A model generated the notes under the pieces. It was not told the DNA's origin. It saw nothing but the letters and a program-made list of their open reading frames with translations, and ran no database searches. 64,000 nt of DNA, taken from positions 124,001 through 188,000 of the forward strand of contig NZ_MPNT01000004.1 in the NCBI RefSeq assembly GCF_001907675.1, written 5' to 3'. This stretch comes from Mycobacterium paraffinicum (GTDB lineage: Bacteria; Actinomycetota; Actinomycetes; Mycobacteriales; Mycobacteriaceae). Positions 1-8,510 of the stretch are shown here, piece after piece. How positions within the stretch are numbered: the first letter of the stretch is position 1; every line of letters starts with the position of its first letter. The position numbers and the translations under genes were made by a program.

Positions 1-623
1 CCACGTCGCCCGCTCCAGCCAAGGGTGAAGCCCGGCTCAGCGGCCTGATCGCGTCGGTGGCGGGCAACTCCATCCAGGTCACCAAGGAAGACAACTCCAC
101 CGCCGCGGTGAACTTCACCTCGACCACCAAGGTCACCGAGACCACCCCGGCCTCGCTTCCCGATGTCACCTCCGGCAGCTGCGTCACCGTGCGGCCCGCC
201 AAGGAGGCCCGGGGCGGCCAGCCCGTCACGGCGGCGTCGGTGAAGGTCAGTCCTTCCGTCAACGGCGCCTGCCCGGCCAAGCCGGCGGGTCAGGGCCCCG
301 GCCAGGGTTCCTCCACCCCGCCGCCCCCGGGGTCGCCGGCCCCGGCACCGGTGCGCGGCTCGGTGGCGTCCGTGTCGGGTAACACCATCAACATCACCGG
401 CACCGACCCCAGCGGCAACACCACCCAAACCGCGGTGACGGTCGACGAGAGGACCAAATACAGCAAGCAGGCCTCCGCGACCACCGACGCGATTGCGCAG
501 GGTAAGTGCCTGTGGGCCCGCGGAACCATGGACAACGGCACGCTGCAGGCGACCAGCATCAACGTGCGGCAGGCCAACGACGGCAAGTGCGGCAAACCCA
601 AGCAGTCCGGGCAGGGCGGCTGA
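1..623 (+). CDS. DUF5666-type exported protein, 5'-truncated by window edge
   Basis: The reading frame is open from the first bases, so the start and any signal peptide lie outside the window; the first in-window initiation codon is a GTG at 57 but in-frame codons precede it. The visible part holds two similar beta-rich modules (roughly 17-90 and 115-188 of the in-window protein) separated by a Pro/Gly-rich linker. Each contains a 'V.SV.GN.I.V' strand and a conserved Cys ('SGSCVTV', 'QGKCLWARG'). This is the DUF5666 pattern, function unknown, probably extracytoplasmic. It is paralogous to the complete gene at 40893-41624, with shared 'LPDVT.GSCV' and 'GT..GG.L.AT.I' segments. The family call rests on pattern recognition. 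Confidence 0.7.
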   Translation, partial: TSPAPAKGEARLSGLIASVAGNSIQVTKEDNSTAAVNFTSTTKVTETTPASLPDVTSGSCVTVRPAKEARGGQPVTAASVKVSPSVNGACPAKPAGQGPGQGSSTPPPPGSPAPAPVRGSVASVSGNTINITGTDPSGNTTQTAVTVDERTKYSKQASATTDAIAQGKCLWARGTMDNGTLQATSINVRQANDGKCGKPKQSGQGG

Positions 624-798
624 CGGAGTCCATGAGATAACTGTCACAACGGGCGGGTGCGGTTGTGATAACCGCGCCCCGAGTTGGGCATGCACACGTG
701 ACGGCTGTGCGCGCGGTCGGAGATGTGTCGATGGCGCTTCGATTCGTAGGTCGGGCCAAGCACCCACCGGCGCGGCTGAATGCCTAGTGCTCGAGGAG

Positions 799-1209
799 TC
801 AGCCCGTGACCCGCAGGTGTTTTCTCGCCGCGAGCTCCGCTTCGGTGACCCATTCGCGCATCGGTCGTCCGGGCGCGCACAGCAGCGTGAGAACGAAGCT
901 ACAAGGAATGTCGGTGCGGTTGTTGGCGTCCCGATAGTGGATCAGGTCGTCGCCGGGCCCCCAGAAGGCGTCTCCTGCGCGGAGGACGCGTGGCGCTTCA
1001 CCCTCGAGCTCGAACAACATCTCACCGTCGATCATGTAACCGAATCCCGGGCCCCCGGGAAGACGGTGTGGCGGGTACCCGGGGGCGCCCGGCGGATGGT
1101 TGATGAGAACGGTCAGCACATGGGCATCGTCAGGAATGGACGGTGATCGCACTTCCTGAAGCACCTGGACTGTTGACTCGTGTTCGGAGTCGCTCGTTTC
1201 GAACGACAT
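799..1209 (-). CDS. small cupin-domain protein
   Basis: This 136-residue protein has a single cupin barrel. It carries 'HRLPGGPGFGYMIDGEM' in the place of cupin motif 1 and 'LRAGDAFWGPGDDLIHYRDA' around motif 2, with His and acidic residues that could hold a metal. Substrate unknown. It starts 3 nt after the stop of the upstream NmrA-like gene (1213-1971) on the same strand, so the two are almost certainly co-transcribed and probably driven by the composite element at 2165-2197. No signal peptide, so cytoplasmic. It could be a sensor or binding protein rather than an enzyme. Confidence 0.8.
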   Translation of the reverse strand: MSFETSDSEHESTVQVLQEVRSPSIPDDAHVLTVLINHPPGAPGYPPHRLPGGPGFGYMIDGEMLFELEGEAPRVLRAGDAFWGPGDDLIHYRDANNRTDIPCSFVLTLLCAPGRPMREWVTEAELAARKHLRVTG

Positions 1210-1212
1210 TCG

Positions 1213-1971
1213 TCATCCGATCCTGGTGGAGCGTGCCTCGATCCAGTCGGAGTATCGAGTGGTAAAGATGGTGGCGTTCTCGTCGGGCGCGAGGCTGTGA
1301 TCGTCGATCACCGCACCGAAATATGGAGCCTCGGGGTCGGTCACGACTCGGCGGCGATCACCGTTTGCGGCAAGGCCCGCGCGGACGAAGTCGTCCATTC
1401 CCATTGCTTCGGGCCCCGCGATCTCCATGACGCCGTTGATGGGAGCTCCCACCGCCGCGCGAGCCACGGCGGTGGCGACATCGTCGGCGGCGATGGGGCG
1501 GAACGATGCATGTGGCAATCTGACAATCTCGCCGTCTGTCGCGGAATCGGCCAAGCCAATCGCGAACTCGTAGAACGGCGTTGCGCGCACAATCGAATAC
1601 TGCCGGCCCGAAACCTTGATCAGCTCCTCCTGAGCTGCTTTCGCGGTGTTGTAGCCGCTGTCTGGCATGCTTTGCGAACCCACGACGGACAACGCGACAT
1701 GGTGTTCGACTCCCGCTTCCCGCTCGGCAGAGAGAAGATTCTTGGTCGTGGTCGTGAAGAAGTGCATCACAGGTTCATCGTCGAACACTGGTGAATCAGC
1801 GACGTCGACGAGGACATCCGCGCCGGTGACGGCGTCTGCTAGGCCTTCGCCGGTAAGCGAATCGACACCGGATCGGCGTGAAGCGGCGATCACGTCGTGT
1901 CCCTGCGCGCCAAGCTTGGCCACTACTTTCGAGCCAATGAGGCCACGACCGCCAATGACTACGATCTTCAT
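1213..1971 (-). CDS. NmrA-like NAD(P)-binding SDR (atypical short-chain dehydrogenase)
   Basis: The 252-residue protein begins with an intact Rossmann motif 'GGRGLIGSKV' and continues as an NmrA/SDR_a5-type protein ('ALSVVGSQ', 'YNTAKAAQE', 'ATPFYEF'). These enzymes or sensors bind NAD(P)H and often act as quinone or nucleotide-sugar oxidoreductases. The start is the ATG at 1971, preceded by GAAAGG; the frame extends upstream to 2181 but that part is non-conserved and runs to the regulatory element. It is the first gene of a two-gene unit with the cupin at 799-1209. The 'YNTAK' motif supplies the Tyr...Lys pair expected of active SDRs. Substrate unknown. Confidence 0.85.
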   Translation of the reverse strand: MKIVVIGGRGLIGSKVVAKLGAQGHDVIAASRRSGVDSLTGEGLADAVTGADVLVDVADSPVFDDEPVMHFFTTTTKNLLSAEREAGVEHHVALSVVGSQSMPDSGYNTAKAAQEELIKVSGRQYSIVRATPFYEFAIGLADSATDGEIVRLPHASFRPIAADDVATAVARAAVGAPINGVMEIAGPEAMGMDDFVRAGLAANGDRRRVVTDPEAPYFGAVIDDHSLAPDENATIFTTRYSDWIEARSTRIG

Positions 1972-2164
1972 GATGAACCTTTCAGCGTTGTAGTCCGACC
2001 GGTGACCGGGACCCGCCAAGCCGATGGGAAGGCTTGCCCGCACCGGAGACGTGGCTCCTGCGAAGACAATCCGCCGGAGAAGTTCGTTCGCCCTGGCGTC
2101 CTGCAAGCAGACCGGCCATCGCCCGTATCCGTGGTATTGAGCCTGCGGCCGGTCGAGGTGATCC

Positions 2165-2197
2165 GTCATCACCCCGACCACCTATTCACCCGGGTGA
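2165..2197 (-). promoter_or_regulatory. composite palindromic element, copy 1
   Basis: GTCATCACCC (2165-2174), 10-bp spacer, TTCACCCGGGTGA (2185-2197). Read on the minus strand it points at the NmrA-like gene starting at 1971. A further GGTGA half-site at 2157-2161 lies next to it. One of 15 copies with fixed architecture in the island. Confidence 0.8.
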
Positions 2198-2214
2198 GGA
2201 CCGGGGGTGCCCAG

Positions 2215-2523
2215 TCAGTCGGCGTCCTCATCAAACTCTTCGCGCGCCACCGTGTAGAACGAAGGGCCGTCGTTTGGGCTGCCACTGATCTGACCGTGGT
2301 GCCGCCCGGCCCGCGGCGGCGGGCCCTCGGTGTAGCCAAGTTCCGGCTCCTCGGCGGCCAGACGCTCATCCAGCGTCAGGTGCCCGTCAGGAGATATCCA
2401 ACGCAATGGCGCATCGACCACGATGTCACCATCGTCATTGCGTACTTCGTCAGAGTCCAAAGATTCGCTGGGTCCTAACGTTCCGTCGGGCCTAGCGTCG
2501 TCGTAATCGCCGTCGACGAGCAT
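2215..2523 (-). CDS. DUF5709-like acidic protein
   Basis: A 102-residue, strongly acidic protein. Its 'LGPSESLDSDE...' opening and 'LTLDERLAAEEPEL' segment resemble DUF5709 proteins, one clear example of which lies at 32479-32934. No catalytic motif or membrane segment is visible. The ATG at 2523 is preceded by an excellent ribosome-binding site (GGAGGTGAG, 4-5 nt away), which excludes the alternative start 15 nt upstream. It follows the cupin gene at 2610-3140 on the same strand with an 86-nt gap and is probably the last gene of the unit starting at 4375. Function unknown. Confidence 0.7.
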   Translation of the reverse strand: MLVDGDYDDARPDGTLGPSESLDSDEVRNDDGDIVVDAPLRWISPDGHLTLDERLAAEEPELGYTEGPPPRAGRHHGQISGSPNDGPSFYTVAREEFDEDAD

Positions 2524-2609
2524 GTTTCTCACCTCCACATTGCCCTCGGCACGGCTGCTTAACGCAGCAAGCCAACAACATCAGGAATTTTCGAACTCAT
2601 CGTTCACTC

Positions 2610-3140
2610 TCAGAGAGGTTCACCGGGGAATTTCAAGCCGAAGCGTTTGCATAGTTCGGGCACGCTGTCGACATCCATCTCCAGTTCGTAGCGCGCGCAG
2701 AGCTCATCCAGGACTTCGGGCGATATCGTGGCTATACCCCCGAGATCAGCAAGCTCGTCGAAGAACTGCTCGAATCCTGCGGGGGAAATGATCTCGAGTA
2801 TGCGGGCCGGCTCGTCGCCCGCGTTCCAGAACGTGTGCCATTGGCCTCGTGGCTTGAAAATGAAGTCGCCAGGGCCCCCCTCGAGCACCTCATCGCCAAG
2901 CAAGGCGCCCACGCGTCCCTCAATGATCCAGCTGTACTCATCTTCGTTGCGGTGGCGATGCAGCGGTGCGGCCAGCGCCCGAGGGGACATGGGATGCTCG
3001 AGCACGGACAAGCGGCCGTCCGCCTGAGCCTGGTCGAGGATGTGGCGTACACCGACCGTTCCGTTGAACAAGGACCTGCCTTCGCCGCGGCCGACGGACT
3101 TGGCCCGCGGGCCGCCCGGCCTCAAAATACCGATTGCCAT
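2610..3140 (-). CDS. cupin-domain protein
   Basis: The 176-residue protein contains a typical cupin: 'PLHRHRNEDEYSWIIEG' (two His and a Glu of metal motif 1) and 'PRGQWHTFWNAGDEPARIL' (His of motif 2), so a metal site looks intact. This family includes quercetinase-like dioxygenases and small-molecule binding proteins; the actual substrate is unknown. A C-terminal extension of about 50 residues follows the barrel. The start ATG has AAAGGAAG upstream. It lies 56 nt after the SDR gene 3197-3964 and belongs to the same transcript. Confidence 0.85.
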   Translation of the reverse strand: MAIGILRPGGPRAKSVGRGEGRSLFNGTVGVRHILDQAQADGRLSVLEHPMSPRALAAPLHRHRNEDEYSWIIEGRVGALLGDEVLEGGPGDFIFKPRGQWHTFWNAGDEPARILEIISPAGFEQFFDELADLGGIATISPEVLDELCARYELEMDVDSVPELCKRFGLKFPGEPL

Positions 3141-3196
3141 TGCATCTTCCTTTCAGCTTCCTGTCGCTTCGAACGTCCGCAACCACCTGCACCGGG

Positions 3197-3964
3197 CTAA
3201 TTGCGACCCGCCATCACGCCGCCGTCGACGTTGAGGATCGCGCCGGTCACCCAACTTGCCTCATCAGAGAGCAGATACGTCACCGCGTTGGCCACGTCGG
3301 CCGGCGTACCGACTCGTCCCAACGGATGAAACGGCGCGAAAGTGTCAAGCGTGGCGTCGATCTCGTCCTTGCGGACCCACTTCTCAAGCGCTGGCGTCCT
3401 GACCGCGGCTGGTGCCACCGCGTTGACGCGGATGTTGTGTCCGGCAAGCTCGATGGCCAGGTTGCGGGTGAGCGCATGCAGCCCTGCTTTTTGCATCGAG
3501 TGCCCGCACGAAGGCGTGACACCGACCGCCTGGTGTGCCCACATGCTGCCGATGTTGACGATGGCCCCACCCTCACCGCGGGCGACCATGCCCTCGACGA
3601 CGGTCTGCGTCAGGAAAAACAGGGCATAGTTGAGCTCCATGTACGAGTCGTAGTCCTGCGCGTTGTACTCCAGAAACGGCTTGGGGATGAAGAACCCGGC
3701 CGCGTTGACCAACAGTGTCGCCTTGCCGTGTTGCTCAGAAAGCGCCCGCTGTACATCCGCGACCGCGGCGCGGTCGGTCAGCTCGGCGGCGATACCCCAC
3801 GCATGGCCGCGCCGGCTCAGCTCAGTGACGGTGTCATCGACGCGGTCTTTCGACAGGCCAACGATCACCGCGCTCCCGCCGTGATCGACGATGTCGATCG
3901 CGACCTGCCGGCCCATGCCGGCACTGCCGCCGATAACGATGACTTTCTTGCCCTCAAAATGCAC
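3197..3964 (-). CDS. SDR family oxidoreductase with catalytic Tyr replaced by His
   Basis: A 255-residue classical SDR: cofactor motif 'GGSAGMGRQ' (12-20), 'NAAG' (87-90), catalytic Ser140, Lys159 and C-terminal '[12 protein letters not shown]'. At the position of the catalytic Tyr the sequence reads H-S-M-Q-K (His155) instead of Y-S-M-Q-K. The close paralogue at 36422-37192 keeps Tyr156 in the same context. The DNA codon is an unambiguous CAC. The protein may be inactive, use His differently or have become a sensor. It sits second in the unit 4375 to 2215, 30 nt after the SnoaL-like gene. Confidence 0.9.
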   Translation of the reverse strand: MHFEGKKVIVIGGSAGMGRQVAIDIVDHGGSAVIVGLSKDRVDDTVTELSRRGHAWGIAAELTDRAAVADVQRALSEQHGKATLLVNAAGFFIPKPFLEYNAQDYDSYMELNYALFFLTQTVVEGMVARGEGGAIVNIGSMWAHQAVGVTPSCGHSMQKAGLHALTRNLAIELAGHNIRVNAVAPAAVRTPALEKWVRKDEIDATLDTFAPFHPLGRVGTPADVANAVTYLLSDEASWVTGAILNVDGGVMAGRN

Positions 3965-3994
3965 GTGCGGGTTGCCTTCCTGGTTTGGAGCGGG

Positions 3995-4375
3995 TTATGC
4001 GCCCGGGGCGATCGCGCAGGCCGCGACACAGACCCAGGTGCCATCACGCTTTTGATAGGTGTCCGTGTACAGAGCTTCCTGGTCCGCTTCGTCGTCGAGC
4101 ATGGTGTAGGTGGCGCGGGCATGGATCAGAGCAACGTCACTGAGGATCCGAATGTTCACGTCGTGCACAGCCAGATCCTTGAAGGGACGCGGCTTGGCGA
4201 TGTAGTCGAGGAACTCTTCGCGGTTCCGGGTTACACCGGGAGTCTGCACGATGAAGTCTTCGGCGAGGAACTCGCTGAAGCGCTTGACATCGTTGAACTG
4301 GTCGGAGTGGACATAGTCGTTGTTGAGCTGCTCGAGGATGGCCAGATCTTCGGCCGACTGCTCAGCGTGGTGCAT
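3995..4375 (-). CDS. SnoaL/NTF2-like (DUF4440-type) protein
   Basis: The 126-residue protein has the cone-shaped NTF2 fold pattern: N-terminal helix 'LAILEQLNNDYVHS', 'FSEFLAEDFIVQTP', then strands 'DVALIHARATYTML' and 'DGTWVCVAACA'. Members bind or isomerise small hydrophobic molecules; the role here is unknown. The ATG at 4375 is preceded by AGAAGGAA; the frame is open further upstream but that segment covers the regulatory element. It is the first gene of a four-gene unit (SnoaL-like, SDR, cupin, DUF5709-like). Confidence 0.8.
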   Translation of the reverse strand: MHHAEQSAEDLAILEQLNNDYVHSDQFNDVKRFSEFLAEDFIVQTPGVTRNREEFLDYIAKPRPFKDLAVHDVNIRILSDVALIHARATYTMLDDEADQEALYTDTYQKRDGTWVCVAACAIAPGA

Positions 4376-4469
4376 CTTCGGTTCCTTCTCTGTGCGGTGT
4401 GAGCTCGACGACAAGGTCGTCGAGACGGGCTTGGTCTCACATGCATCCTCCGGAGTGTGTCGTGGACCT

Positions 4470-4503
4470 GTCATCACCCGAACCGTGCATTCACCCGGGT
4501 GAA
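4470..4503 (-). promoter_or_regulatory. composite palindromic element, copy 2
   Basis: GTCATCACCC (4470-4479), 10-bp spacer, then a perfect 14-bp palindrome TTCACCCGGGTGAA (4490-4503). It points leftward at the gene starting at 4375, about 120 bp away. It overlaps the 3' end of the small frame 4474-4743. Confidence 0.85.
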
Positions 4504-4743
4504 CAGACCTGCCATCAAAACGAATGCGCGCCAAACCGTCTGGCGACTATCTCGATCTCGCGGCGAGCGAACCAATTCGGTTGCAGCGTCGTTCGCCGTC
4601 TCGTTCGCCGGCGGTGCACGGTTGCGATGCTCGTCGGTCTGGCTGGCCGCCTCGACTTTGATCTCGCCGACGTCACCGGTATCGAGGGATCCGCTGGAAC
4701 CCTGGGTGTTGGCACGACTTTGACCGCCGTAATCGCCTTCCAT
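4474..4743 (-). CDS. small hydrophilic hypothetical protein
   Basis: I call this frame mainly because its ATG at 4743 has a very strong ribosome-binding site (AAGGAGG, 5 nt spacing). The 89-residue product starts 'MEGDYGGQSRANTQ', is rich in Asp, Glu, Asn and Arg, and has no motif I recognise. Its last ~17 codons run across the composite element, which is odd; the original gene may have ended earlier and lost its stop. It follows the nitroreductase gene 4810-5475 by 66 nt on the same strand. Confidence 0.5.
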   Translation of the reverse strand: MEGDYGGQSRANTQGSSGSLDTGDVGEIKVEAASQTDEHRNRAPPANETANDAATELVRSPRDRDSRQTVWRAFVLMAGLFTRVNARFG

Positions 4744-4809
4744 GTTGTCCTCCTTGTAGCTTCGCTTCCGCACGGGCGGTTGTCCCGCACCCCGGTTCCG
4801 GTGGTGTGC

Positions 4810-5475
4810 TCACCACCGGTCGAAATGCAGCACATCGTCGAGCGGTATCCGTTTGCCACGCCGGAACGTGGTGCCGGTGTAGTACGCGGTCGGGACGGTC
4901 GTGGCGTGATAGACGTTGTCGGGCAACCCGAGAATGGCCCGCATGTCGTCGTCGGCCATGATGGTCACCCCGGTCCACGTCGTTCCCAAGCCCCGCGACC
5001 GCGCGGCGAGCATGTAGCTCCAGGTGGCGGGCATGATCGAACTCCAATACTGGTTGGCGTTCTCGGCCGTCAGTGCGCCGTCACCATCGATGACCTCGAC
5101 GCACGGGATCGTCAGGACGGGGACCTCGCCGATGTGCTCGGCGAGATACGCCGCGCTGTCGGACACCTTGCGCTGCTCGCGGTTGCGGACGGGGTCGTCC
5201 TTGAATCGATCGGCGACCGCGAACGGCGAAGCGACGATCAGCTCCCATGTGCGCCGATACACATCGGCGATCGCGCGTCGCTGTTGTTCGTCGGTGACGA
5301 CGATGAAACTCCAGTTCTGCACATTGGCCGACGTCGGTGCCTGCACCGCGATCTCCAGGCATTCCCGGATCAGCCCCATGGGAACGGGTTTGGTCAGATC
5401 GAGGCGTCTGCGCACCGAGCGGGTCGTGGTCAACAGCTCGTCGGTGGACAACTCGACGACGGGGTAATCGGTCAT
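4810..5475 (-). CDS. nitroreductase family FMN oxidoreductase
   Basis: A 221-residue flavoprotein of the nitroreductase fold: 'TRSVRRRLDLTKPVP' at the N-terminus is the usual phosphate-binding start of the FMN site, followed by 'APTSANVQNWSFIVVTD' and C-terminal 'FRRGKRIPLDDVL'. Such enzymes use NAD(P)H to reduce quinones, nitro groups or other electrophiles. The ATG at 5475 overlaps the stop of the RidA gene by ATGA, indicating translational coupling. Substrate unknown. Length is typical for the family. Confidence 0.9.
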   Translation of the reverse strand: MTDYPVVELSTDELLTTTRSVRRRLDLTKPVPMGLIRECLEIAVQAPTSANVQNWSFIVVTDEQQRRAIADVYRRTWELIVASPFAVADRFKDDPVRNREQRKVSDSAAYLAEHIGEVPVLTIPCVEVIDGDGALTAENANQYWSSIMPATWSYMLAARSRGLGTTWTGVTIMADDDMRAILGLPDNVYHATTVPTAYYTGTTFRRGKRIPLDDVLHFDRW

Positions 5476-5861
5476 GCCGGCAGGATGGCGGTGACTTCGA
5501 CTTCCACGCGGATGTTGGGCCACACCAGCCCGTCGATGATGCTGAACATGGCGGCGGGTTGATGGCGGATTATCTCTTTGCTGACCGCCAGGTATGCGGA
5601 CGCATAGCCACGGCTGGTGATCCATTGGCGCATGTAGACGATGTCGGTGAGCTTGGCACCAGCCTTACCGAGCGCATTTTCGACATTGATCCAACACTGC
5701 CGGGCCTCGTCAGTGAAGTCCTCAGGAAGTGTGCCGTCTTCACGCACCCCGGGTGTTCCGGAGACGAAGACCTGTGTGCCGCCTCCGGATACCGCGACGG
5801 CGTCGGCGTAGTGTCCGATGTGTGCCGCCACTCCGGTGAGGATCGGGGAAATAGTTGTCAT
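5472..5861 (-). CDS. RidA/YjgF family protein
   Basis: The 129-residue protein is a RidA-family member ('HIGHYADAVAVSGGGTQVFVSGTPG', 'QCWINVENALGKAGAKLTDIV', 'RVEVEVTAILPA'). RidA proteins deaminate reactive enamine/imine intermediates; related chlorination-activated members act as chaperones. The C-terminal 'NIRVEVEVTA' region has the Arg that binds substrate carboxylate and the Glu expected of a deaminase. The start ATG at 5861 has AAGGAG upstream. It overlaps the nitroreductase gene (ATGA), so both are made together. A second RidA-like gene lies at 26788-27216. Confidence 0.9.
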   Translation of the reverse strand: MTTISPILTGVAAHIGHYADAVAVSGGGTQVFVSGTPGVREDGTLPEDFTDEARQCWINVENALGKAGAKLTDIVYMRQWITSRGYASAYLAVSKEIIRHQPAAMFSIIDGLVWPNIRVEVEVTAILPA

Positions 5862-5893
5862 TTCGAGACTCCTTGTTGCTGTGCGATTTTCGG

Positions 5894-6835
5894 TTAGCTT
5901 CCCGGGTTGTCTGTCGTGAGGACGACTCCGCTGGGCTCGTGGCCCGCCACAACATGCGCCAAGGCAGCGGCGGCCTGATCGAGGCCGCAGGACCGCGGGG
6001 TGGGCATGGTCAACCTGCCCGACGCGAGAAGCGCGGTGAGGCGGTCGAGTTGGGGCCCATCCGAGCGGACGTAAACTGCCGTCACGCCGATCCCGCGGGT
6101 CGATGCGGGTAGGTCGGGGGTGATGGTCGCCAGCCGGCCGCCACCGGCAAGCGCGGCCATCGCCGCAGCAGCACCGCCAGGGGCCGCGTTGGCGACGGCG
6201 TCGATCGAGTCCTTCGCCAACGCCTTCGCGTGCTCTGGCCACAGCGGATCGCGGTAATCGAGCACTTCGCGGGCGCCATGCCGGCGGACTCGGTCGGCGC
6301 TGCCCGGGCCGGCGGTGGCGAGCACGTCGACCCCGCGCGTGGCCGCCAGCTGGACGATGAGGCCGCCGGTGATTCCACCCGCGCCATGAACGAGCAACGT
6401 CTCTCCGCGGTGCAGGCCCAATGCCTCGCCGACCACCTGCTCGGCGGTCAACGCCGGCACCGGAAAGATCGCTGCGGTCCCCCACGGAATTTCGCGCGGT
6501 TTGCGGGCGAGCGAGCCCACCGGCGCGATCAGAAGCGGCGCCCAAGTGCCTTGATCGCGCAGCGGCACGGGGTGACACAGCACCGCATCGCCCACGCTGA
6601 ATCCGCTCTGGCGATTGTCACCGACGGCCTCGATGACGCCGGCGGCCTCGACGCCGAGCGCGAGCGGGACGGTCCTGCCGACGTCCCAACCGCCGTAGCG
6701 AATGATGTTGTCCCAGTTCCCAACCCCGGCGCCACGAGTTGCGATCAGAACCTCGTCGGACGCCAAAGACCGCGGGTCGTCCACTTCGAACGTCTCCACG
6801 TTGCCGCCGGGCGTGCGGACCCCCGCTACCAGCAT
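5894..6835 (-). CDS. zinc-independent MDR quinone oxidoreductase-like protein
   Basis: The 313-residue protein is a medium-chain dehydrogenase/reductase without catalytic zinc Cys residues. It has 'GVEAAGVIEAVG', the coenzyme motif 'VHGAGGITGGL' and the 'DAVANAAPGGA' strand. These enzymes reduce quinones or enones with NADPH. The start is uncertain: ATG 6835 gives the family's usual N-terminus but lacks a ribosome-binding site, GTG 6841 and GTG 6889 are alternatives. A mini-ORF with a strong ribosome-binding site ends 2 nt before GTG 6841, so translation may be coupled. It lies 32 nt upstream of the RidA gene. Confidence 0.85.
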   Translation of the reverse strand: MLVAGVRTPGGNVETFEVDDPRSLASDEVLIATRGAGVGNWDNIIRYGGWDVGRTVPLALGVEAAGVIEAVGDNRQSGFSVGDAVLCHPVPLRDQGTWAPLLIAPVGSLARKPREIPWGTAAIFPVPALTAEQVVGEALGLHRGETLLVHGAGGITGGLIVQLAATRGVDVLATAGPGSADRVRRHGAREVLDYRDPLWPEHAKALAKDSIDAVANAAPGGAAAAMAALAGGGRLATITPDLPASTRGIGVTAVYVRSDGPQLDRLTALLASGRLTMPTPRSCGLDQAAAALAHVVAGHEPSGVVLTTDNPGS

Positions 6836-6843
6836 GGTCACGG

Positions 6844-6870
6844 TCAGACGACCGGCCAGTCGTAGGTCAT
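6844..6870 (-). CDS. possible 8-codon leader ORF upstream of MDR gene
   Basis: ATG at 6870 follows GAGAGGAGCCACG, the only good ribosome-binding site in the interval, and encodes MTYDWPVV followed by TGA. The MDR start codons (GTG 6841, ATG 6835) come directly after. This arrangement allows re-initiation. It could equally be chance, with the ribosome-binding site a relic of a shifted start. Confidence 0.3.
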   Translation of the reverse strand: MTYDWPVV

Positions 6871-6911
6871 CGTGGCTCCTCTCGAACACCGAGATTGACG
6901 GGTTTGATCGC

Positions 6912-8390
6912 CTAAGCGGTTCTCTGCGCGTTCTGCGCCGCGGTGCTCAGCAACGCCGCAAGTTCCGACTCTTCCGCGAGTAGCGGATCCCAAACCTGAT
7001 TGACCGTCGGATGCGGCGCGACCGCATGGCGCAGGAGAGTGACCGGGATTTTCGCGACGACGGCCAGCGTGGCCGCTTGAACCAGTTCGGAGAATTGCGG
7101 GCCAACAAATGTCGCTCCGAGCAGTGTGTTGGTCTCGTCGTTGATGACCAGTTTCGCCCATCCTTGAAAGCCATCACGGTATAGGGCGAGGAATGACACG
7201 GCGCCGGGGTAGCGGGCCGTTCGCGTCCGCACCGCGAACCCTTCTGCTCGGGCTTGACTTTCGGTGCGGCCCACCCAGGCGACCTGAGGGTCAGTGTGGA
7301 TAACCTGCGCCAGGCTGCCGGCATCACGGGCAGTCAATTCGTTGTCAGACAGTTCCCGCCCCGCGGCCCGCACGGCGATGATTTCGGCCACGATGCGTCC
7401 GTGGTAGGTGGAGATATGAGACAACCGCGCACGCCCAGTGGTATCTCCGAGAGCGTATAGCCAGTCGCCCGTGACACCGACCGCCTGGAGATGGTCGTTG
7501 ACGCAAACGGTTTCGCCTCCCGTCAGGCCAATGGTTTCCAGTCCGATGCCGTCCGTGTTGTTGCGTCGACCGGCGGCCAGCACGACCTCGTCTATGTCGA
7601 TGGTGCGGCCGTTGAAAGTCGCGGTGACGGGCCCGCCCGCCACGGGCCGGGCCACCGCCGACAACTGTGTCTCCAAATGAATGTTGACGCCATTGCTGCG
7701 CAGAGACTGCGCGACCAGATCGCGAGCTTCGGGTTCGCAGTTGCACAGCAGCGTGTTCTCGCGCACCACAAGCGTTACCGATGACCCCAACCCGCTCAGG
7801 ATGGTCGCGAACTCGACGGCGACGGGGCCGCCACCCACCACCAGAGCGCGTGGTGGCACGCGCGTCATGGTGGTCAAGTCCCGATTAGTCCACGGTCGTG
7901 CTTGCGCCAGACCAGGTATCTCCGGCACGTTCGGACGAGTACCGGTGGCCAGCACGACCGCGTGGCGTGCAGTCAAGACGGCTTCGGTCGTATCGCCGAG
8001 GGCGTAGGCCACGCGCACCGTTCGTTCACCGCTCAACCGGCCGAACCCGTGAAACACCACTACACCGGCTTGCTGCAACGATGCTGTCCGCTCTAGGTCC
8101 GAGAGGTGCTCGATGAGCTCATCTCGTTTTGCGAAGAGAGCCGCGACATCCAGTTGCTTCCCCGAAAGAGCCTCTCGCACACCAGGGACAGCCTTCGCGA
8201 GGTTGAGCACCTCGATCGGGCGAAGCAGCGTTTTGCTCGGGTTGCAGCCCCAGTAGTGGCACTCGCCACCGACGAGACGATCCTCAACGAGGGCTACCGA
8301 AAGGCCAACCGAAGCAAGCTTCCGCGCGGCGGCCACGCCGCCCACCCCGCCGCCTAGGACGATCACGTCGAATTGCTTGCTAGCCTTCAT
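6912..8390 (-). CDS. pyridine nucleotide-disulfide oxidoreductase (mercuric reductase/lipoamide dehydrogenase type)
   Basis: The 492-residue flavoprotein has FAD motif 'GGGVGGVAAARKL' (13-25), redox disulfide C44-HYWG-C49 in 'GGECHYWGCNPSK', NAD(P) motif 'VVGGGPVAVEFA', FAD motif 'LYALGDTTGRARL' and the C-terminal 'HPTV' containing the catalytic-base His. All class I active-site residues are therefore present. 'GGECHYWGC' differs from the 'GGTCLN.GC' of true lipoamide dehydrogenases and is common in mercuric-reductase-like or quinone-linked members. The physiological electron acceptor is unknown. It lies between the DoxX gene (120-nt gap) and the MDR gene on the same strand. Confidence 0.9.
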   Translation of the reverse strand: MKASKQFDVIVLGGGVGGVAAARKLASVGLSVALVEDRLVGGECHYWGCNPSKTLLRPIEVLNLAKAVPGVREALSGKQLDVAALFAKRDELIEHLSDLERTASLQQAGVVVFHGFGRLSGERTVRVAYALGDTTEAVLTARHAVVLATGTRPNVPEIPGLAQARPWTNRDLTTMTRVPPRALVVGGGPVAVEFATILSGLGSSVTLVVRENTLLCNCEPEARDLVAQSLRSNGVNIHLETQLSAVARPVAGGPVTATFNGRTIDIDEVVLAAGRRNNTDGIGLETIGLTGGETVCVNDHLQAVGVTGDWLYALGDTTGRARLSHISTYHGRIVAEIIAVRAAGRELSDNELTARDAGSLAQVIHTDPQVAWVGRTESQARAEGFAVRTRTARYPGAVSFLALYRDGFQGWAKLVINDETNTLLGATFVGPQFSELVQAATLAVVAKIPVTLLRHAVAPHPTVNQVWDPLLAEESELAALLSTAAQNAQRTA

Positions 8391-8510
8391 CTGGCCTCAT
8401 TCCCGAAGATTGGTATGTCCGCCGCGTTTCGCCGGGTCGCTCGTCGCAACGGGCGGCTGGCTTAGGGTCATTAGGGGCTGGTACCCGCACTCCCGAACCG
8501 GCTCAATGGA

